A stretch of 63,988 nucleotides of DNA from Paracoccaceae bacterium (GCA_029244725.1 JAQWQJ010000046.1:1-63988); one strand, 5' to 3'; numbered from the stretch's first letter, positions 35,947-45,515 are shown. The notes: generated by a model from the sequence alone, not told the origin. Translations and numbers: made by a program.

Positions 35947-37899
35947 CTATTCCCCTAGTCCCATTTTGATGTAACCGGTCGGACAAACGTCAGCGCATAT
36001 GTGGCACCCAATACAACGGGTATAGTCAGTCTCAACGTATCGCCCGACTGTTCGGTCTGCCTTTTTGACACGGTGAACGGCGTCCTGAGGACAATAGATT
36101 ACGCAGTTGTCGCACTCAAAGCACATACCGCAGGACATGCAGCGCTCGCCTTCTTTTTGCGCCTGCTCTTCAGTGAAACCAATGATTCGCTCTTCGAAAT
36201 TGCCGAGAACGTCGTCACCTTCGATATGAACTTCGCCACGGGATTCGCGTTCGACAAACCCGAAGTGTCCCTTGAACAACTCGGAATGTTTGATGATCTG
36301 TCCGTTTGATCGGTCTTCGTAATTGTGGACCGCATAATTTGCATCGTCGGTTCCGCGCGTTTGACCGTGGGCGTAATCCTCTGGTGATTTGCCGCGCTGG
36401 TTTAGCTCGTTTAATAGATCAAAGTGGTGAACATCGATCTTAGGTCGTTTCTTTTGAATCTCTCCGTCGTCCAAATAGTCGGTGATCGATTCAGCAGCGA
36501 TGCGACCATGGCCAATGGCGGTAGTCAAAAGATGCGGACGCACAATGTCTCCGCCAGCGAAATGCTTGGCCTTGTCTTTGACCTGATAGTTGCCTGTGAT
36601 GTCGATGAAGCCTTTACCACCGTCGAGATCTTCGACGCCGGTCATGTCACCCATTTGGCCAATGGCCGAAATGATTATGTCGGCTTCAATTTCGAACTCA
36701 GTGCCTTCGACAGCCTCAGGGATGTTGCCCTTCATAACGCATTCGCACATGCGTAGGCCGCGGGCTTTGCCATCTTCATCCAGCAAAACCTCGAGTGGCA
36801 TAACGCCGCCTTTAATGTCGACGCCTTCGCGCTTGGCGTCTTCACGCTCGTGCTCGGCAGCGGTCATTTGCTCAATCGGAAACAGAGACGTCAGCGTTGC
36901 CTCCATACCTTCCCGACTAAGGCTGCTTGCCACATCGTGCGAAGTGAAATCGACGATTGAGCCGTCATTTCGCTCTGGCAAATAGTCGGCCGTTATGTGC
37001 CCAAGTCGACGCGCCACTGAGGCCACGTCGATTGAAGTGTCGCCACCCCCGACCACAACGACTTTGCGTGCCGTTCCAAGAACATAGCCTTGGTTAAACG
37101 CGTCCAGGAACTCGATACCGTTGATGCAGTTCTCGGTGCCTTCCCAACCAGGAACGGGCAGGGGACGACCATTTTGAGCACCCATGGCCCAGAAGACGGC
37201 GTCAAACGCCTTCTCTAACTCGTCAGTGGTGACATCCGTTCCAATACGAACGCCCAAGCGCACATCAACACCCATGTCGGTGATCCGGCCAATCTCTTTG
37301 TCGAGCATGTCGCGCGGTGTTCGATAGCCGGGGATGCCATAGCGCATCATGCCGCCAAGCTGATCGTGGGCTTCAAACAAAGTTACCGAGTGCCCATCTA
37401 GACGTAGAAAGTAGGCTGCCGACAGGCCAGCAGGGCCGCCACCAACAACGGCGATCTTCTTGCCAGTATCTGCGCCGGGTGCCGACATTTTGATGTCGTT
37501 GGCGTTGGCCCAGTCACCGACATATTGTTCAACCCCGTTGATGCCTACATATTCGTCGACCTCATTACGATTGCATCCTGCTTCACACGGGGCAGGGCAA
37601 ACACGTCCCATCGTCGCAGGGAAGGGGTTGGCTGACACCATGCGCTGAAATGCGTATTCCTGCCACTCCATGCCCTCTTCAGTTGGCTTATCCATGCCGC
37701 GCGCAATCGACAACCACCCGCGGATCTCATGACCCGAGGGGCATGAACCCTGACAAGGAGGGGTTTTGTGTATGTAAGTTGGGCACTTATAAGACTTGTC
37801 TTGGGTGAATATTTTTTCCTCAAGATCAAAATCTGCTTCGGTTTCGCCCTCTTCAAATCTGCGGAATGTCGGTTGGTTTTTTGAGCTCATATCATTCAT
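35947..37899 (-). CDS. dsrL: DsrL, NAD(P)-dependent flavo-Fe-S oxidoreductase of the rDsr pathway
   Basis: A 650-residue protein related to the glutamate synthase small subunit. In order: an N-terminal Fe-S region (TPPCQGSCPSGHEIRGWL, VCPAPCEAGCNRNEV), a FAD motif (VVGGGPAGLSAAYFLRLDG), an NAD(P) motif (VVVGGGDTSIDVA) and a C-terminal ferredoxin domain (CMSCGMCFECDNCVIYCPQD and CIGCHICADVCPTGY). DsrL is essential for sulfur oxidation in Allochromatium and passes electrons between DsrAB and NAD. Its presence, with DsrEFH, marks the oxidative pathway. The start ATG overlaps the dsrK stop; a nearer in-frame ATG at 37890 is possible. Confidence 0.94.
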   Translation of the reverse strand: MNDMSSKNQPTFRRFEEGETEADFDLEEKIFTQDKSYKCPTYIHKTPPCQGSCPSGHEIRGWLSIARGMDKPTEEGMEWQEYAFQRMVSANPFPATMGRVCPAPCEAGCNRNEVDEYVGINGVEQYVGDWANANDIKMSAPGADTGKKIAVVGGGPAGLSAAYFLRLDGHSVTLFEAHDQLGGMMRYGIPGYRTPRDMLDKEIGRITDMGVDVRLGVRIGTDVTTDELEKAFDAVFWAMGAQNGRPLPVPGWEGTENCINGIEFLDAFNQGYVLGTARKVVVVGGGDTSIDVASVARRLGHITADYLPERNDGSIVDFTSHDVASSLSREGMEATLTSLFPIEQMTAAEHEREDAKREGVDIKGGVMPLEVLLDEDGKARGLRMCECVMKGNIPEAVEGTEFEIEADIIISAIGQMGDMTGVEDLDGGKGFIDITGNYQVKDKAKHFAGGDIVRPHLLTTAIGHGRIAAESITDYLDDGEIQKKRPKIDVHHFDLLNELNQRGKSPEDYAHGQTRGTDDANYAVHNYEDRSNGQIIKHSELFKGHFGFVERESRGEVHIEGDDVLGNFEERIIGFTEEQAQKEGERCMSCGMCFECDNCVIYCPQDAVHRVKKADRTVGRYVETDYTRCIGCHICADVCPTGYIKMGLGE

Positions 37900-39424
37900 C
37901 TGAGGTCTCCTCCTCGGCACTTTCACCGTCGTTTGATCCGGTCAGGATGATTGCGTTCGACACCAATTGGTGAACGGAAACAACGCTATCCATCTCATAG
38001 CCAAACTTAGGCATGACCTTTGAGAATTGGGTTTTGCAGATTGCGCAAATTGCGGCCATATGCGTGACGCCATGTTCTTCGGTCACGTCTTGCAACGCCG
38101 TCATTCGCGGGCTTGATCCTTTGATCCGAAGATCCATCAAATCGTCCGTCAAAAGGCCGCCACCTCCACCACAACACAGCGTGCTTTCCTTGATCGTGTC
38201 AGGGTCCATGTCGAAATAGTTGTTGCAAACGGCTTTGATCACATTGCGCGGTATTTCAAACTGACCACCGGGCATATCACCCATCCTGCTGGCGCGTGCG
38301 ACGTTACAACTGTCGTGGTAGGTTAGGCGGATATCGTCGTTCTTGCTTTTGTCGAACTTTAGCGTGCCCTTTTGGATTTCGTCCCAAGTGAATTCCAAAA
38401 TGTGCTGCGGAATTGGGTATTTCTGATCGAGAAAATCGAACGGTCCTGCAAGCGTGTCGAGAAAGCTATAAGCAACGCGCCAAGCGTGGCCGCATTCACC
38501 AAACACGATCCGCTTAACACCAAGGTCTTCGGCAGCTTTTCGGATCCGAAGGCTAATCTCGCGCATATTTTCGTATGAGCCGATGAACAGACCAAAGTTG
38601 GCGGCCTCAGAGGCATAAGAGCTGATGGTCCAGCTTACGCCAGCTTCGTGGAAGACTTTGGCGTAACCAAGAAGGCCGTCGATATGGGGTTCCGCAAAGA
38701 AATCCGCCGACGGGGTAATCAACAAGATGTCCGCGCCCTTTTCGTCAAGCGGCAGGCGAACAGCTAGACCGGTGTCTTCTTCTAGGTCTTCCTCAAGATC
38801 TTCGAGCGTCGCACGAAGGGCCTTAGGGTTAAGTCCAAGGTTATTGCCGACTTCTTTAACTTTACCGATGATCTCGTTTGAGTACTTTTGTCCGACGCCA
38901 ACAGTGTCCAATATTTCGCGAGCAGCCATCGTGATTTCGGCTGTATCGATCCCGTAAGGGCAGAAGACAGAACAACGACGGCACTCAGAACACTGGTGGT
39001 AGTAAGAGTACCATTCTTCAAGCACGTCTTCGGTTAAATCGCGCGCTCCGACCAGCCAGGGGAAGTATTTGCCAGCGAATGTGAAATAACGACGGTAGAC
39101 CGAACGTAATAAATCCTGACGCGCGACAGGCATATTCTTAGGATCACCTGTGCCAAGGAAATAGTGGCACTTGTCTGTGCAAGCGCCGCATTTCACACAA
39201 GTATCAAGGTAAACTTTAAATGCGCGGTTCTTCTCGCCCAGCTCGGCCATTTTTTCGAGCGCTTTTTCCTTCCAGTCAGGAATAAGTTCGCCGGGCATGC
39301 CGACTTTTTCTTGATGCTCGGGTTTGGCTTTAAAAGGTTGAACACCCTCCATCGCCCCAGGTTTTAGGCAAGGTACGTCCAGCGCATGCTGCATTTTGCG
39401 AAACTCTTCTGCACCGTCAGGCAT
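37892..39424 (-). CDS. dsrK: DsrK, HdrD-like Fe-S subunit
   Basis: A 510-residue cytoplasmic protein of the HdrD/CCG family. It has two [4Fe-4S] sites (CVKCGACTDKCHYF near 73, CSECRRCSVFCPYG near 140) and C-terminal CCG segments (YHDSCNVARASR near 370 and LCCGGGGGLL near 418) that bind the noncubane cluster acting on the DsrC disulfide or trisulfide. It is the catalytic partner of DsrM. Its ATG lies four bases after the dsrM stop, and dsrL overlaps its end. Confidence 0.95.
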   Translation of the reverse strand: MPDGAEEFRKMQHALDVPCLKPGAMEGVQPFKAKPEHQEKVGMPGELIPDWKEKALEKMAELGEKNRAFKVYLDTCVKCGACTDKCHYFLGTGDPKNMPVARQDLLRSVYRRYFTFAGKYFPWLVGARDLTEDVLEEWYSYYHQCSECRRCSVFCPYGIDTAEITMAAREILDTVGVGQKYSNEIIGKVKEVGNNLGLNPKALRATLEDLEEDLEEDTGLAVRLPLDEKGADILLITPSADFFAEPHIDGLLGYAKVFHEAGVSWTISSYASEAANFGLFIGSYENMREISLRIRKAAEDLGVKRIVFGECGHAWRVAYSFLDTLAGPFDFLDQKYPIPQHILEFTWDEIQKGTLKFDKSKNDDIRLTYHDSCNVARASRMGDMPGGQFEIPRNVIKAVCNNYFDMDPDTIKESTLCCGGGGGLLTDDLMDLRIKGSSPRMTALQDVTEEHGVTHMAAICAICKTQFSKVMPKFGYEMDSVVSVHQLVSNAIILTGSNDGESAEEETSDE

Positions 39425-39427
39425 GGA

Positions 39428-40150
39428 TTACTTCTCCAATTCAGCCGCCCAAGGGGCGAGGTGGCGCTTATCGCGCGAGTTATCTATTTGATTGCGGCTA
39501 GGTGAGAAGAACACACCAGGCGCATGCATGAGTTTGGAAATAGGGAAGATAATCATAAGCGTGATGACCAAAGCCAAATGCACGAGCAAAACTGGATCTG
39601 ACGGCAAGTGGCCAACGTGAAAACGGCTGAGCCCAAGCATAAATGCCTTCACTGAAACAATGTCGGTGTGAGTGACGAAGCGCATCAAAGACCCGCTGGC
39701 ACCGATACCGATCAGCAGCAGCAGCATTAGGACGTCAGACGGGGATGAAATATAACGGATACGTTCTACGGCGAAACGTCGTATCAGAAGACCGCCAAGA
39801 CCAAATAAGAAGGTAAATGAAGCGTAGGTGCCAACGAATTGGACGGCATCAATCCACCAGTAGGATTCAAAGATGAAATACCGCATATGTCGGGCAAGGA
39901 TCAGCCAAAGAGACATGTGCATCATCCAGCCAAACAGCCATATCCACTTGTTGGATTTATAAAGGCTTTGAAAGAGTAAAACTTCGCGCACCATCCGCCA
40001 AAACACGCCCCAACCGGTTGTTGGGGCAGGTGTCGTTGGAATTTTCAAAGGTGCCGGGGTACGCGCATAGGTCCGAACTCGCATCGCCACACCAACCACA
40101 ATAATTGCGGTCGCTATGTAGAATAGAATTGCGTAGATCACTCCTAGCAC
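39428..40150 (-). CDS. dsrM: DsrM, heme b membrane subunit
   Basis: A 240-residue membrane protein of the nitrate-reductase gamma-subunit type with five or six membrane segments. Histidines in membrane segments (MMHMSLWLILARHMRYF and FHVGHLPSDP...LLVHLALV) are candidate heme b ligands. It passes electrons from DsrK to the quinone. Length is shorter than the roughly 330 of some DsrM proteins but normal for the alphaproteobacterial type as far as I can judge. It follows dsrC by 55 bases. Confidence 0.9.
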   Translation of the reverse strand: MLGVIYAILFYIATAIIVVGVAMRVRTYARTPAPLKIPTTPAPTTGWGVFWRMVREVLLFQSLYKSNKWIWLFGWMMHMSLWLILARHMRYFIFESYWWIDAVQFVGTYASFTFLFGLGGLLIRRFAVERIRYISSPSDVLMLLLLIGIGASGSLMRFVTHTDIVSVKAFMLGLSRFHVGHLPSDPVLLVHLALVITLMIIFPISKLMHAPGVFFSPSRNQIDNSRDKRHLAPWAAELEK

Positions 40151-40205
40151 GCGGACTCCTTTCGTGGGCTTTGAGATTATCCCCTATAAATAAAGGCTTA
40201 GCTTG

Positions 40206-40538
40206 TTAAACGCAGCCAGTTGGCTTTGGCAGGCCAGCAATCTTACATGCCTGCTTTGCTGGGCCATATGGGAACAGTTCGTACATATACTTGTTGTTGC
40301 CTATTTCTGGTCCCATCGACTTTTTGATCGACTTGATCAAAACGCGTACCGCAGGTGCAATCTGATATTCCTCGTAATACTCACGCAAGAAGTTCACGAC
40401 GGCCCAATGTTCTTCATTCATGTCGATTTCCTCGGCCGTTGCGATCACGCCCGCCAATTCTTTCGTCCAATCAGAAAGAGTAGTGATATAGCCTTCTTCG
40501 TCATGCTCAACGGTTGTTCCGTTAACGTCGTATGCCAT
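40206..40538 (-). CDS. dsrC: DsrC, sulfur-trafficking substrate protein
   Basis: A 110-residue DsrC/TusE-family protein. The flexible C-terminal arm reads GPAKQACKIAGLPKPTGCV, with the two redox cysteines ten residues apart, the second penultimate. These define a true DsrC, able to form an intramolecular disulfide, rather than the single-cysteine TusE. DsrC carries the sulfur oxidised by DsrAB and is recycled by DsrMK. The 41-base gap from dsrH is among the larger ones in the operon. Confidence 0.97.
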   Translation of the reverse strand: MAYDVNGTTVEHDEEGYITTLSDWTKELAGVIATAEEIDMNEEHWAVVNFLREYYEEYQIAPAVRVLIKSIKKSMGPEIGNNKYMYELFPYGPAKQACKIAGLPKPTGCV

Positions 40539-40579
40539 TTTGGTCTTCCTTAGTTAGTGCCCGAAATAGGGCGAATGAG

Positions 40580-40888
40580 TTATAGCCAATTCTGTGTCCG
40601 GTCGTGTTTGGTGACAAGTTTGACGAAGCCAGCGTAGTCTACAGCAATGACTTCCCCGAGAAGTTTGTCTCCGATTAAACCACGCGCGTCAGCGTCCGGC
40701 GACAGCACGTAGATTGTGACATTTCCTGCTTTGGTTTGGACCTGTTTTGACATGTTGGAATTGGTCAATGCGCCGTAGACACCGTCTTCGATCATCAATA
40801 CGGCGTCGCCGTCTTTGCAATGGTTCAAGCAGCTTTGCAGTGACTGCGTTGAGAACGGGGACTTGTTTACTGTGTGTAAAGTCGACAT
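40580..40888 (-). CDS. dsrH: DsrH subunit of the DsrEFH sulfurtransferase
   Basis: A 102-residue DsrH/TusB-family protein with SLQSCLNHCKDGDAVLMIEDGVYGAL. The family cysteine region and the C-terminal VDYAGFVKLVTKHDRTQNWL are typical. It forms the alpha2-beta2-gamma2 DsrEFH complex that moves sulfur to DsrC. Confidence 0.93.
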   Translation of the reverse strand: MSTLHTVNKSPFSTQSLQSCLNHCKDGDAVLMIEDGVYGALTNSNMSKQVQTKAGNVTIYVLSPDADARGLIGDKLLGEVIAVDYAGFVKLVTKHDRTQNWL

Positions 40889-40898
40889 TTTTATCCCC

Positions 40899-41306
40899 TC
40901 AGAAACTCAGAACGACATCTTGATCGGCCATCACATCGGCCATTTCGGCCCGAGAAACGAGTTTGATTGAGGGCTTTTCTTCCCAATCGTCGTCTTCGTC
41001 TTCATACATGATTTCCTGCAAATCGTCAGCCGTTAGACCGCGCTCTTCGAGCGACTCTTTTTCGACGAACAGTTTCGTCACCTCAAAGTCCCCCAATGCG
41101 CGGAATGTCGGCGAGAAGTTCTTTATGCCAATGCCGTTAGTGTTTTGGCCCTTGGTCAACTGAAATACACCGTCGTCCAGGAACGCCAATGAAACGTCCT
41201 GTTCGAACGCAGCGCCAATCAGAACAACCTCTAACGCTTCCAAAGCGTAGATCGTGCCATAGGGCGCTTTGCGGTTCACATAGAGGAATTTCTTGGTTTC
41301 ACTCAT
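40899..41306 (-). CDS. dsrF: DsrF subunit of the DsrEFH sulfurtransferase
   Basis: A 135-residue DsrE-fold protein (SETKKFLYVNRKAPYGTIYALEALEVVLIGAAF). It is the structural subunit paired with DsrE and DsrH. The ATG at 41306 follows the dsrE stop by four bases; an upstream in-frame ATG at 41321 would overlap dsrE. The acidic stretch MYEDEDDDWEE is unusual but lies in a loop. Confidence 0.92.
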   Translation of the reverse strand: MSETKKFLYVNRKAPYGTIYALEALEVVLIGAAFEQDVSLAFLDDGVFQLTKGQNTNGIGIKNFSPTFRALGDFEVTKLFVEKESLEERGLTADDLQEIMYEDEDDDWEEKPSIKLVSRAEMADVMADQDVVLSF

Positions 41307-41310
41307 GTCG

Positions 41311-41703
41311 TTAATCCCCAAACGTCACCAGACGATCAGTCTGGATGCCCATTTCTATCAACTGCCCAAGACCCGAAATACGAAAGCCGTCGGCGATGTT
41401 GTTGGCGTCTTTTCCTTGACGGTTGGCCTCATTCGCATCCAGCAGACCGCGACGTTGAGCGGCGGCGATGCAGACGACCAGATCAATCTCATGTTCTTTA
41501 GCGAGATTGGTCCAGTTGTTTTGTATATGACGCTCGTCTTGCGGTGGGATAGTCAAACGTGATGAGACATTTACCCCATCGTGATAAAAGAAAACCCGAG
41601 GCACTTCGTGACCGCTGTCTAGCACAGCTTTTACGAAGTGATAGGCTGAGTCCGCGGCTTGGTGCGTATACGGGCCTTCACTGACGACTACTCCGATCTT
41701 CAA
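41311..41703 (-). CDS. dsrE: DsrE subunit of the DsrEFH sulfurtransferase
   Basis: A 130-residue DsrE/TusD protein. The reactive cysteine is in DLVVCIAAAQRRGLLD (about residue 79), the site that carries persulfide. The N-terminal VSEGPYTHQAADSAYHF is conserved. It stands 12 bases after dsrB, as in the canonical dsrABEFH order. Confidence 0.95.
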   Translation of the reverse strand: MKIGVVVSEGPYTHQAADSAYHFVKAVLDSGHEVPRVFFYHDGVNVSSRLTIPPQDERHIQNNWTNLAKEHEIDLVVCIAAAQRRGLLDANEANRQGKDANNIADGFRISGLGQLIEMGIQTDRLVTFGD

Positions 41704-41715
41704 AGTGACTTCTCC

Positions 41716-42801
41716 TTAGAAGTGGATATGGGCAGACGAGTTCATCGTCTTGCGAGAACCGGTCCAAGTGTCCAAATGGTGCTTGGTAAAAGCCAGTTCA
41801 GTCATTTCAAAGAAACGCTTCCAGCCGATGCGCTCGATCCATTCGCCCATACGCTCCCAATGCTTGGCATCGTGCTTGTAGGCTTCGATGATGCGGCGCA
41901 CGACAGCTTGAACTTCGGGCCAATGCGGGGCGTTGTTTGGCAGGTTTGCCACGGCAAGCTTATGAAATGTTGGCTTAGAGCGCGCATTCGAGTGCTTGCC
42001 CCCAACCCAAATCGCAATCTTGGTGCTGTCGTCGCCGTTTATCTGCATAGGCGGGCAGGGTGGGTAGCAAGCGCCACAGCAGACGCATTTCTTTTCGTCC
42101 ACTTCAAGGCTTGGCTTGCCGTTTACCATTGCTGGACGGATTGCCGCCACAGGGCAACGGGCCACAACAGCAGGGCGTTCGCAGACATTGGCAACCAGAT
42201 CATGGTTGATCTTTGGGGGCTTGGTGTATTGCACGTTGATCGCGATATCACCTTGTCCACCACAGTTGATCTGACAGCACGATGTTGTCATTCGCACGCG
42301 GTTGGGCATCTTTTCCTGCGTGAATTCCGAATGGAGCATGTCCATCAAACCCTTCACAACACCAGAGGCATCCGTTCCAGGGATGTCGCAATGCAACCAA
42401 CCTTGCGTGTGCGAAATCATTGAAACAGAGGCACCCGTGCCACCGACAGGGAAACCTTCACGCTCAAGCTCGTCGATCAGCGGAGCAACTTTGCCCTGTT
42501 CAGCGACCAAGAACTCAATGTTCGAGCGTGTAGTGAAGCGGACGTGACCGTCAGCGAAACGATCACCGATGTCGCAAAGTTTGCGAATGGTGAACACATC
42601 CATTTGACGCTGTGTTCCTGCGCGGATTGTGTAAATAATGTCTCCGGATTTGGAAACGTGCCGCAAAACTCCGGGCCGAGGGCGATCATGCCAATCCCAA
42701 TTGCCGTAGTTGGCCTTCATCACGGGGTGCATGTACTGAAATGGATCTGGAACGCCTATTTCATCAGGGGTTCTTGGTTTCTTTTTTACTTCGTCTTTCA
42801 T
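41716..42801 (-). CDS. dsrB: reverse dissimilatory sulfite reductase beta subunit
   Basis: A 361-residue DsrB. The siroheme/[4Fe-4S] ligand region is TTSCCQINCGGQGDIAI followed by CERPAVVARCPVAAI, and an inserted ferredoxin domain has CVCCGACYPPCPP. DsrB holds the catalytic siroheme. Together with DsrA it runs in the oxidative direction in organisms with DsrEFH and DsrL and without DsrD. It lies 54 bases after dsrA. Confidence 0.97.
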   Translation of the reverse strand: MKDEVKKKPRTPDEIGVPDPFQYMHPVMKANYGNWDWHDRPRPGVLRHVSKSGDIIYTIRAGTQRQMDVFTIRKLCDIGDRFADGHVRFTTRSNIEFLVAEQGKVAPLIDELEREGFPVGGTGASVSMISHTQGWLHCDIPGTDASGVVKGLMDMLHSEFTQEKMPNRVRMTTSCCQINCGGQGDIAINVQYTKPPKINHDLVANVCERPAVVARCPVAAIRPAMVNGKPSLEVDEKKCVCCGACYPPCPPMQINGDDSTKIAIWVGGKHSNARSKPTFHKLAVANLPNNAPHWPEVQAVVRRIIEAYKHDAKHWERMGEWIERIGWKRFFEMTELAFTKHHLDTWTGSRKTMNSSAHIHF

Positions 42802-42855
42802 GTCGTTCTCCCATCTCTCCGCAGCGCAAAACTGGGTCGAGGTGTTCTATCCAGA

Positions 42856-44148
42856 TTATTCGGCACTAAGGCGCTCGGCCTTTTCGGCGGCCATGCGTTC
42901 GAACCATTTGTCCGCTTCTTCGTCAAAGTCATCGGTTCGAACGTAGCTAGACGTTCTAGGGTGGTTCACCATGTTAGGATCGGGTTCGATATCCAAAGCC
43001 TCAAGGAAAGAAGGCAGACCGATACGATCAATGGTTTCACCGACCCGTTCGTGTTCAAGCGCATTGTCGGCAAAAAACTCGACAACGTTTTCGGCAAATT
43101 CCTCTAACTTTTCAAAGTCTTCGTCAGTTTCAAGCTTCATGAACGGAAGAACCATGATGCCCATCATATCGCCGACTTTCAACGAGCGCTTGCCGCCGAT
43201 CATCACAGAAATACCGCGATCGTCACCTGGCGACAAAGCTTTGGTCATAACGTTGATACAATGCATGCAACGCACACACGATTTATTGTCGATGTCGAAC
43301 GTGTCGTCATCATTTAAACTGATCGCACGGGTTGGACACATCGAAACAACCGTATCAATCGTGTATTTACGACCTTTTTCAGCGATGTGCTCCTGAACTT
43401 TCTTTTGGTCGATTTTGATGTCGTCACGCCATGTTCCAATCACCGCAAAGTCGGCACGATGGATCGCGTTAACACAGTCGTTTGCACACCCCGAGAATTT
43501 GAACTTAAACTTGTATGGCAGCGAGGGACGGTGCATCTCGTCCAGCAGGCTGTTGATAATGGAACGGTGTGCGCGCACTTCGTCGTAGCAGGACTGCTCA
43601 CATCGTGCATGGCCAACGCAGCTCATTGCAGTGCGAAGGGCAGGGCCCGCTCCACCAAGATCAAAGCCAATTTCGTTCAGCTCGTCAAAGGCCTTCTGCG
43701 TGTTTTCTGTCGTGCAGCCTTGGAACATAATGTCACCAGACTGCCCATGGAACGCGATCAGTCCTGAACCGTGACGCTCCCAGATGTCACACATGTCGCG
43801 CAGAACATCTGTTGTGTAGTGATATCCAGCAGGGGGCATCACCCGTAGAGTATGAAATTCCTTAGACTCTGGGAATTTTTCGGACACTTCGGAAAAGCGC
43901 GGGATAATGCCGCCTCCGTATCCATAAACTGAAACAGTGCCACCCTTCCAATACCCTTTGCGGTTCTCGTATGAGTGGTTCAACTGTCCAAGAAGGTCAT
44001 TCATCATGGGCGCATATTGCGCATCCGCATTGTCACGCAGACGCTTCAAACCCGTCACGAAGCTAGGCCAAGAACCACCTTCAAGTTCGTCCAATAAAGG
44101 CGTTGGATTGGTGTTCTTGTTCTCGTCTCCGTTTTCGCCGTCTTTCAT
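42856..44148 (-). CDS. dsrA: reverse dissimilatory sulfite reductase alpha subunit
   Basis: A 430-residue DsrA. Cofactor ligands are visible in TAMSCVGHARCEQSCYDE and FSGCANDCVNAIHRADFAVIG, and a ferredoxin insert has SMCPTRAISL and CVRCMHCINVMTKAL. The start chosen is the ATG at 44148 with AGGGAGG five bases upstream; the open frame runs 23 codons further. It is the first gene of the 14-gene dsr operon and faces the TauD-like gene across about 265 bases. Confidence 0.97.
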   Translation of the reverse strand: MKDGENGDENKNTNPTPLLDELEGGSWPSFVTGLKRLRDNADAQYAPMMNDLLGQLNHSYENRKGYWKGGTVSVYGYGGGIIPRFSEVSEKFPESKEFHTLRVMPPAGYHYTTDVLRDMCDIWERHGSGLIAFHGQSGDIMFQGCTTENTQKAFDELNEIGFDLGGAGPALRTAMSCVGHARCEQSCYDEVRAHRSIINSLLDEMHRPSLPYKFKFKFSGCANDCVNAIHRADFAVIGTWRDDIKIDQKKVQEHIAEKGRKYTIDTVVSMCPTRAISLNDDDTFDIDNKSCVRCMHCINVMTKALSPGDDRGISVMIGGKRSLKVGDMMGIMVLPFMKLETDEDFEKLEEFAENVVEFFADNALEHERVGETIDRIGLPSFLEALDIEPDPNMVNHPRTSSYVRTDDFDEEADKWFERMAAEKAERLSAE

Positions 44149-44413
44149 GGCCACCTCCCTGGCAATAAAGGACCAATAGTTTGCCCCTTTGACGCTTAGT
44201 TTTGAATTGCCTCGCAAATTGTTCAGTTTGAGCTTTGTTGCTCTGGGCGAATAGCGAATTGACTAAGCGTCTACATCTATACATCGTTATAATCGAATGT
44301 TAGAAGATTTGGCAATAACTCAGTTGGTTTTTGAAATAATGTTGCGCTGCAGCATTTTTGAACATGAAAGCAGTATATAGGTTTTGGCGGGTTTTAATTC
44401 CAATGAATACAGA
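44149..44413. promoter_or_regulatory. divergent promoter region dsrA / TauD-like gene
   Basis: About 265 A+T-rich bases between the two divergent sulfur transcription units, so both operon promoters should be here. I looked for the ATTC-N8-GAAT motif seen before dsrE2 and found no exact copy. GAAT and ATTC half sites occur near 44262, 44299 and 44397 but are unspaced. No other recognised element. Confidence 0.6.
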
Positions 44414-45316
44414 ATGTTACAGTCATTTCAGTGGCAGAATTTGTCTTCTGACCAGCAGTTTTCATTGTGGAAAGACGCAAAAATAAAAACATTCGCACAT
44501 GTGAATGCTGCAGCGCCAATTCGAATAAAATCCTTTAATACGGCCGACTTCGATTCCATTAAATCGATAAAAGACCAGTGCCGAGGTGCAAATCTTTCGC
44601 TGTTTGAAATACACGATGTGCCAAAATCCGAAAATGAAGCCGCAAAAGAGCTTGCCGGTTTTGCCTCAAGGTTCGGACTTACACTGCCAGAAACCCATCG
44701 CTCAGAAGGCGAAGATGGTGTCGTTGCCCTTAAAACTTCAAGCGCATCAAGACAGAAAGGGTACATTCCCTACACGCCTCGCGCTCTAAATTGGCATACT
44801 GATGGCTACTACAACGCGGAGTCCGCAAGAGTTCAGGCATTCGCTCTTTATTGTCACAATCCCGCGGTCAAAGGAGGCGACAATCAATTCATTGACGGCG
44901 AAATCGCCTATATGCGCATGCGTGACGAAAACCCAGATTACGTTCGCGCCTTTATGCATCCCCAGGCGCTGACGATTCCCGCTAATGAGGAGAACGATGG
45001 TGATGGCCGTCCTGTTTCAGTCGGACCGGTATTTTACCCCGATAGCGTCACCGGTCGTTTGCAAATGCGTTATACGGCCCGAACGCGCTCAATCGAGTGG
45101 CGGACTGATACGCAAACGCAAGAGGCCGTTGCGTGGATGCGCGAATGGCTGGACCGTGGCGATGAGTTTAGGGTTCAACTTGGACTGAAGGCGGGTCAAG
45201 GTGTACTTAACAATAATGTTCTTCACAATCGGACCAGCTTCGAGGACGATCCTAATGGTGGCGGGCAAAGAATAATGATGCGGGCGCGCTTTCACGACCG
45301 GATATCTGAGGAGTAA
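44414..45316 (+). CDS. TauD/TfdA-family Fe(II)/2-oxoglutarate dioxygenase linked to dsr
   Basis: A 300-residue protein with the facial triad of the family: WHTDGYYN (HxD) in the middle and VLHNRTSFED near the C-terminus (distal His), followed by RIMMRARFHDR for 2-oxoglutarate binding. TauD relatives cleave sulfonates such as taurine to sulfite; others hydroxylate gamma-butyrobetaine or degrade herbicides, so the substrate is open. Release of sulfite would feed the SoeABC enzyme encoded 2 kb downstream (inference). The ATG at 44414 is my choice; the frame is open to a TTG at 44384. Two small genes follow within a few bases. Confidence 0.82.
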   Translation: MLQSFQWQNLSSDQQFSLWKDAKIKTFAHVNAAAPIRIKSFNTADFDSIKSIKDQCRGANLSLFEIHDVPKSENEAAKELAGFASRFGLTLPETHRSEGEDGVVALKTSSASRQKGYIPYTPRALNWHTDGYYNAESARVQAFALYCHNPAVKGGDNQFIDGEIAYMRMRDENPDYVRAFMHPQALTIPANEENDGDGRPVSVGPVFYPDSVTGRLQMRYTARTRSIEWRTDTQTQEAVAWMREWLDRGDEFRVQLGLKAGQGVLNNNVLHNRTSFEDDPNGGGQRIMMRARFHDRISEE

Positions 45317-45317
45317 C

Positions 45318-45515
45318 ATGGCACAACTAAGCGATTTAATCATTGGGCATCCCGAGGTTACTCAATTTAAGCAGTTGGAAAAGTTGATCGAACATGCGGG
45401 TGCCTCGGGTGAGATGTTTCTAGAGTTTGATGTAAAGCCCGATTTTCGCGACACGCCGCGCAATTGGCAGTGGCAACTTGAGGCCGCATTTACTCGGGGG
45501 TTGGATTTTGGCTGA
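45318..45515 (+). CDS. unrecognised 65-residue protein downstream of the dioxygenase
   Basis: The ATG begins one base after the dioxygenase stop, with GAGGAG just upstream inside the previous gene. The protein is soluble and rich in charged residues (HPEVTQFKQLEKLIEH, EFDVKPDFRDTPRNW), with no cysteine and no membrane segment. It overlaps the next small gene by eight bases. I do not recognise a family. Tight packing with the dioxygenase, next small protein and cysG argues for a shared function. Confidence 0.7.
   Translation: MAQLSDLIIGHPEVTQFKQLEKLIEHAGASGEMFLEFDVKPDFRDTPRNWQWQLEAAFTRGLDFG

Noticed and set aside
41716-44148. Reading dsrAB as a sulfate-reduction pathway
   Set aside because: dsrEFH and dsrL are present, dsrD is absent, and SoeABC is linked; this set marks sulfur oxidation. 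Final proof needs a DsrAB tree.
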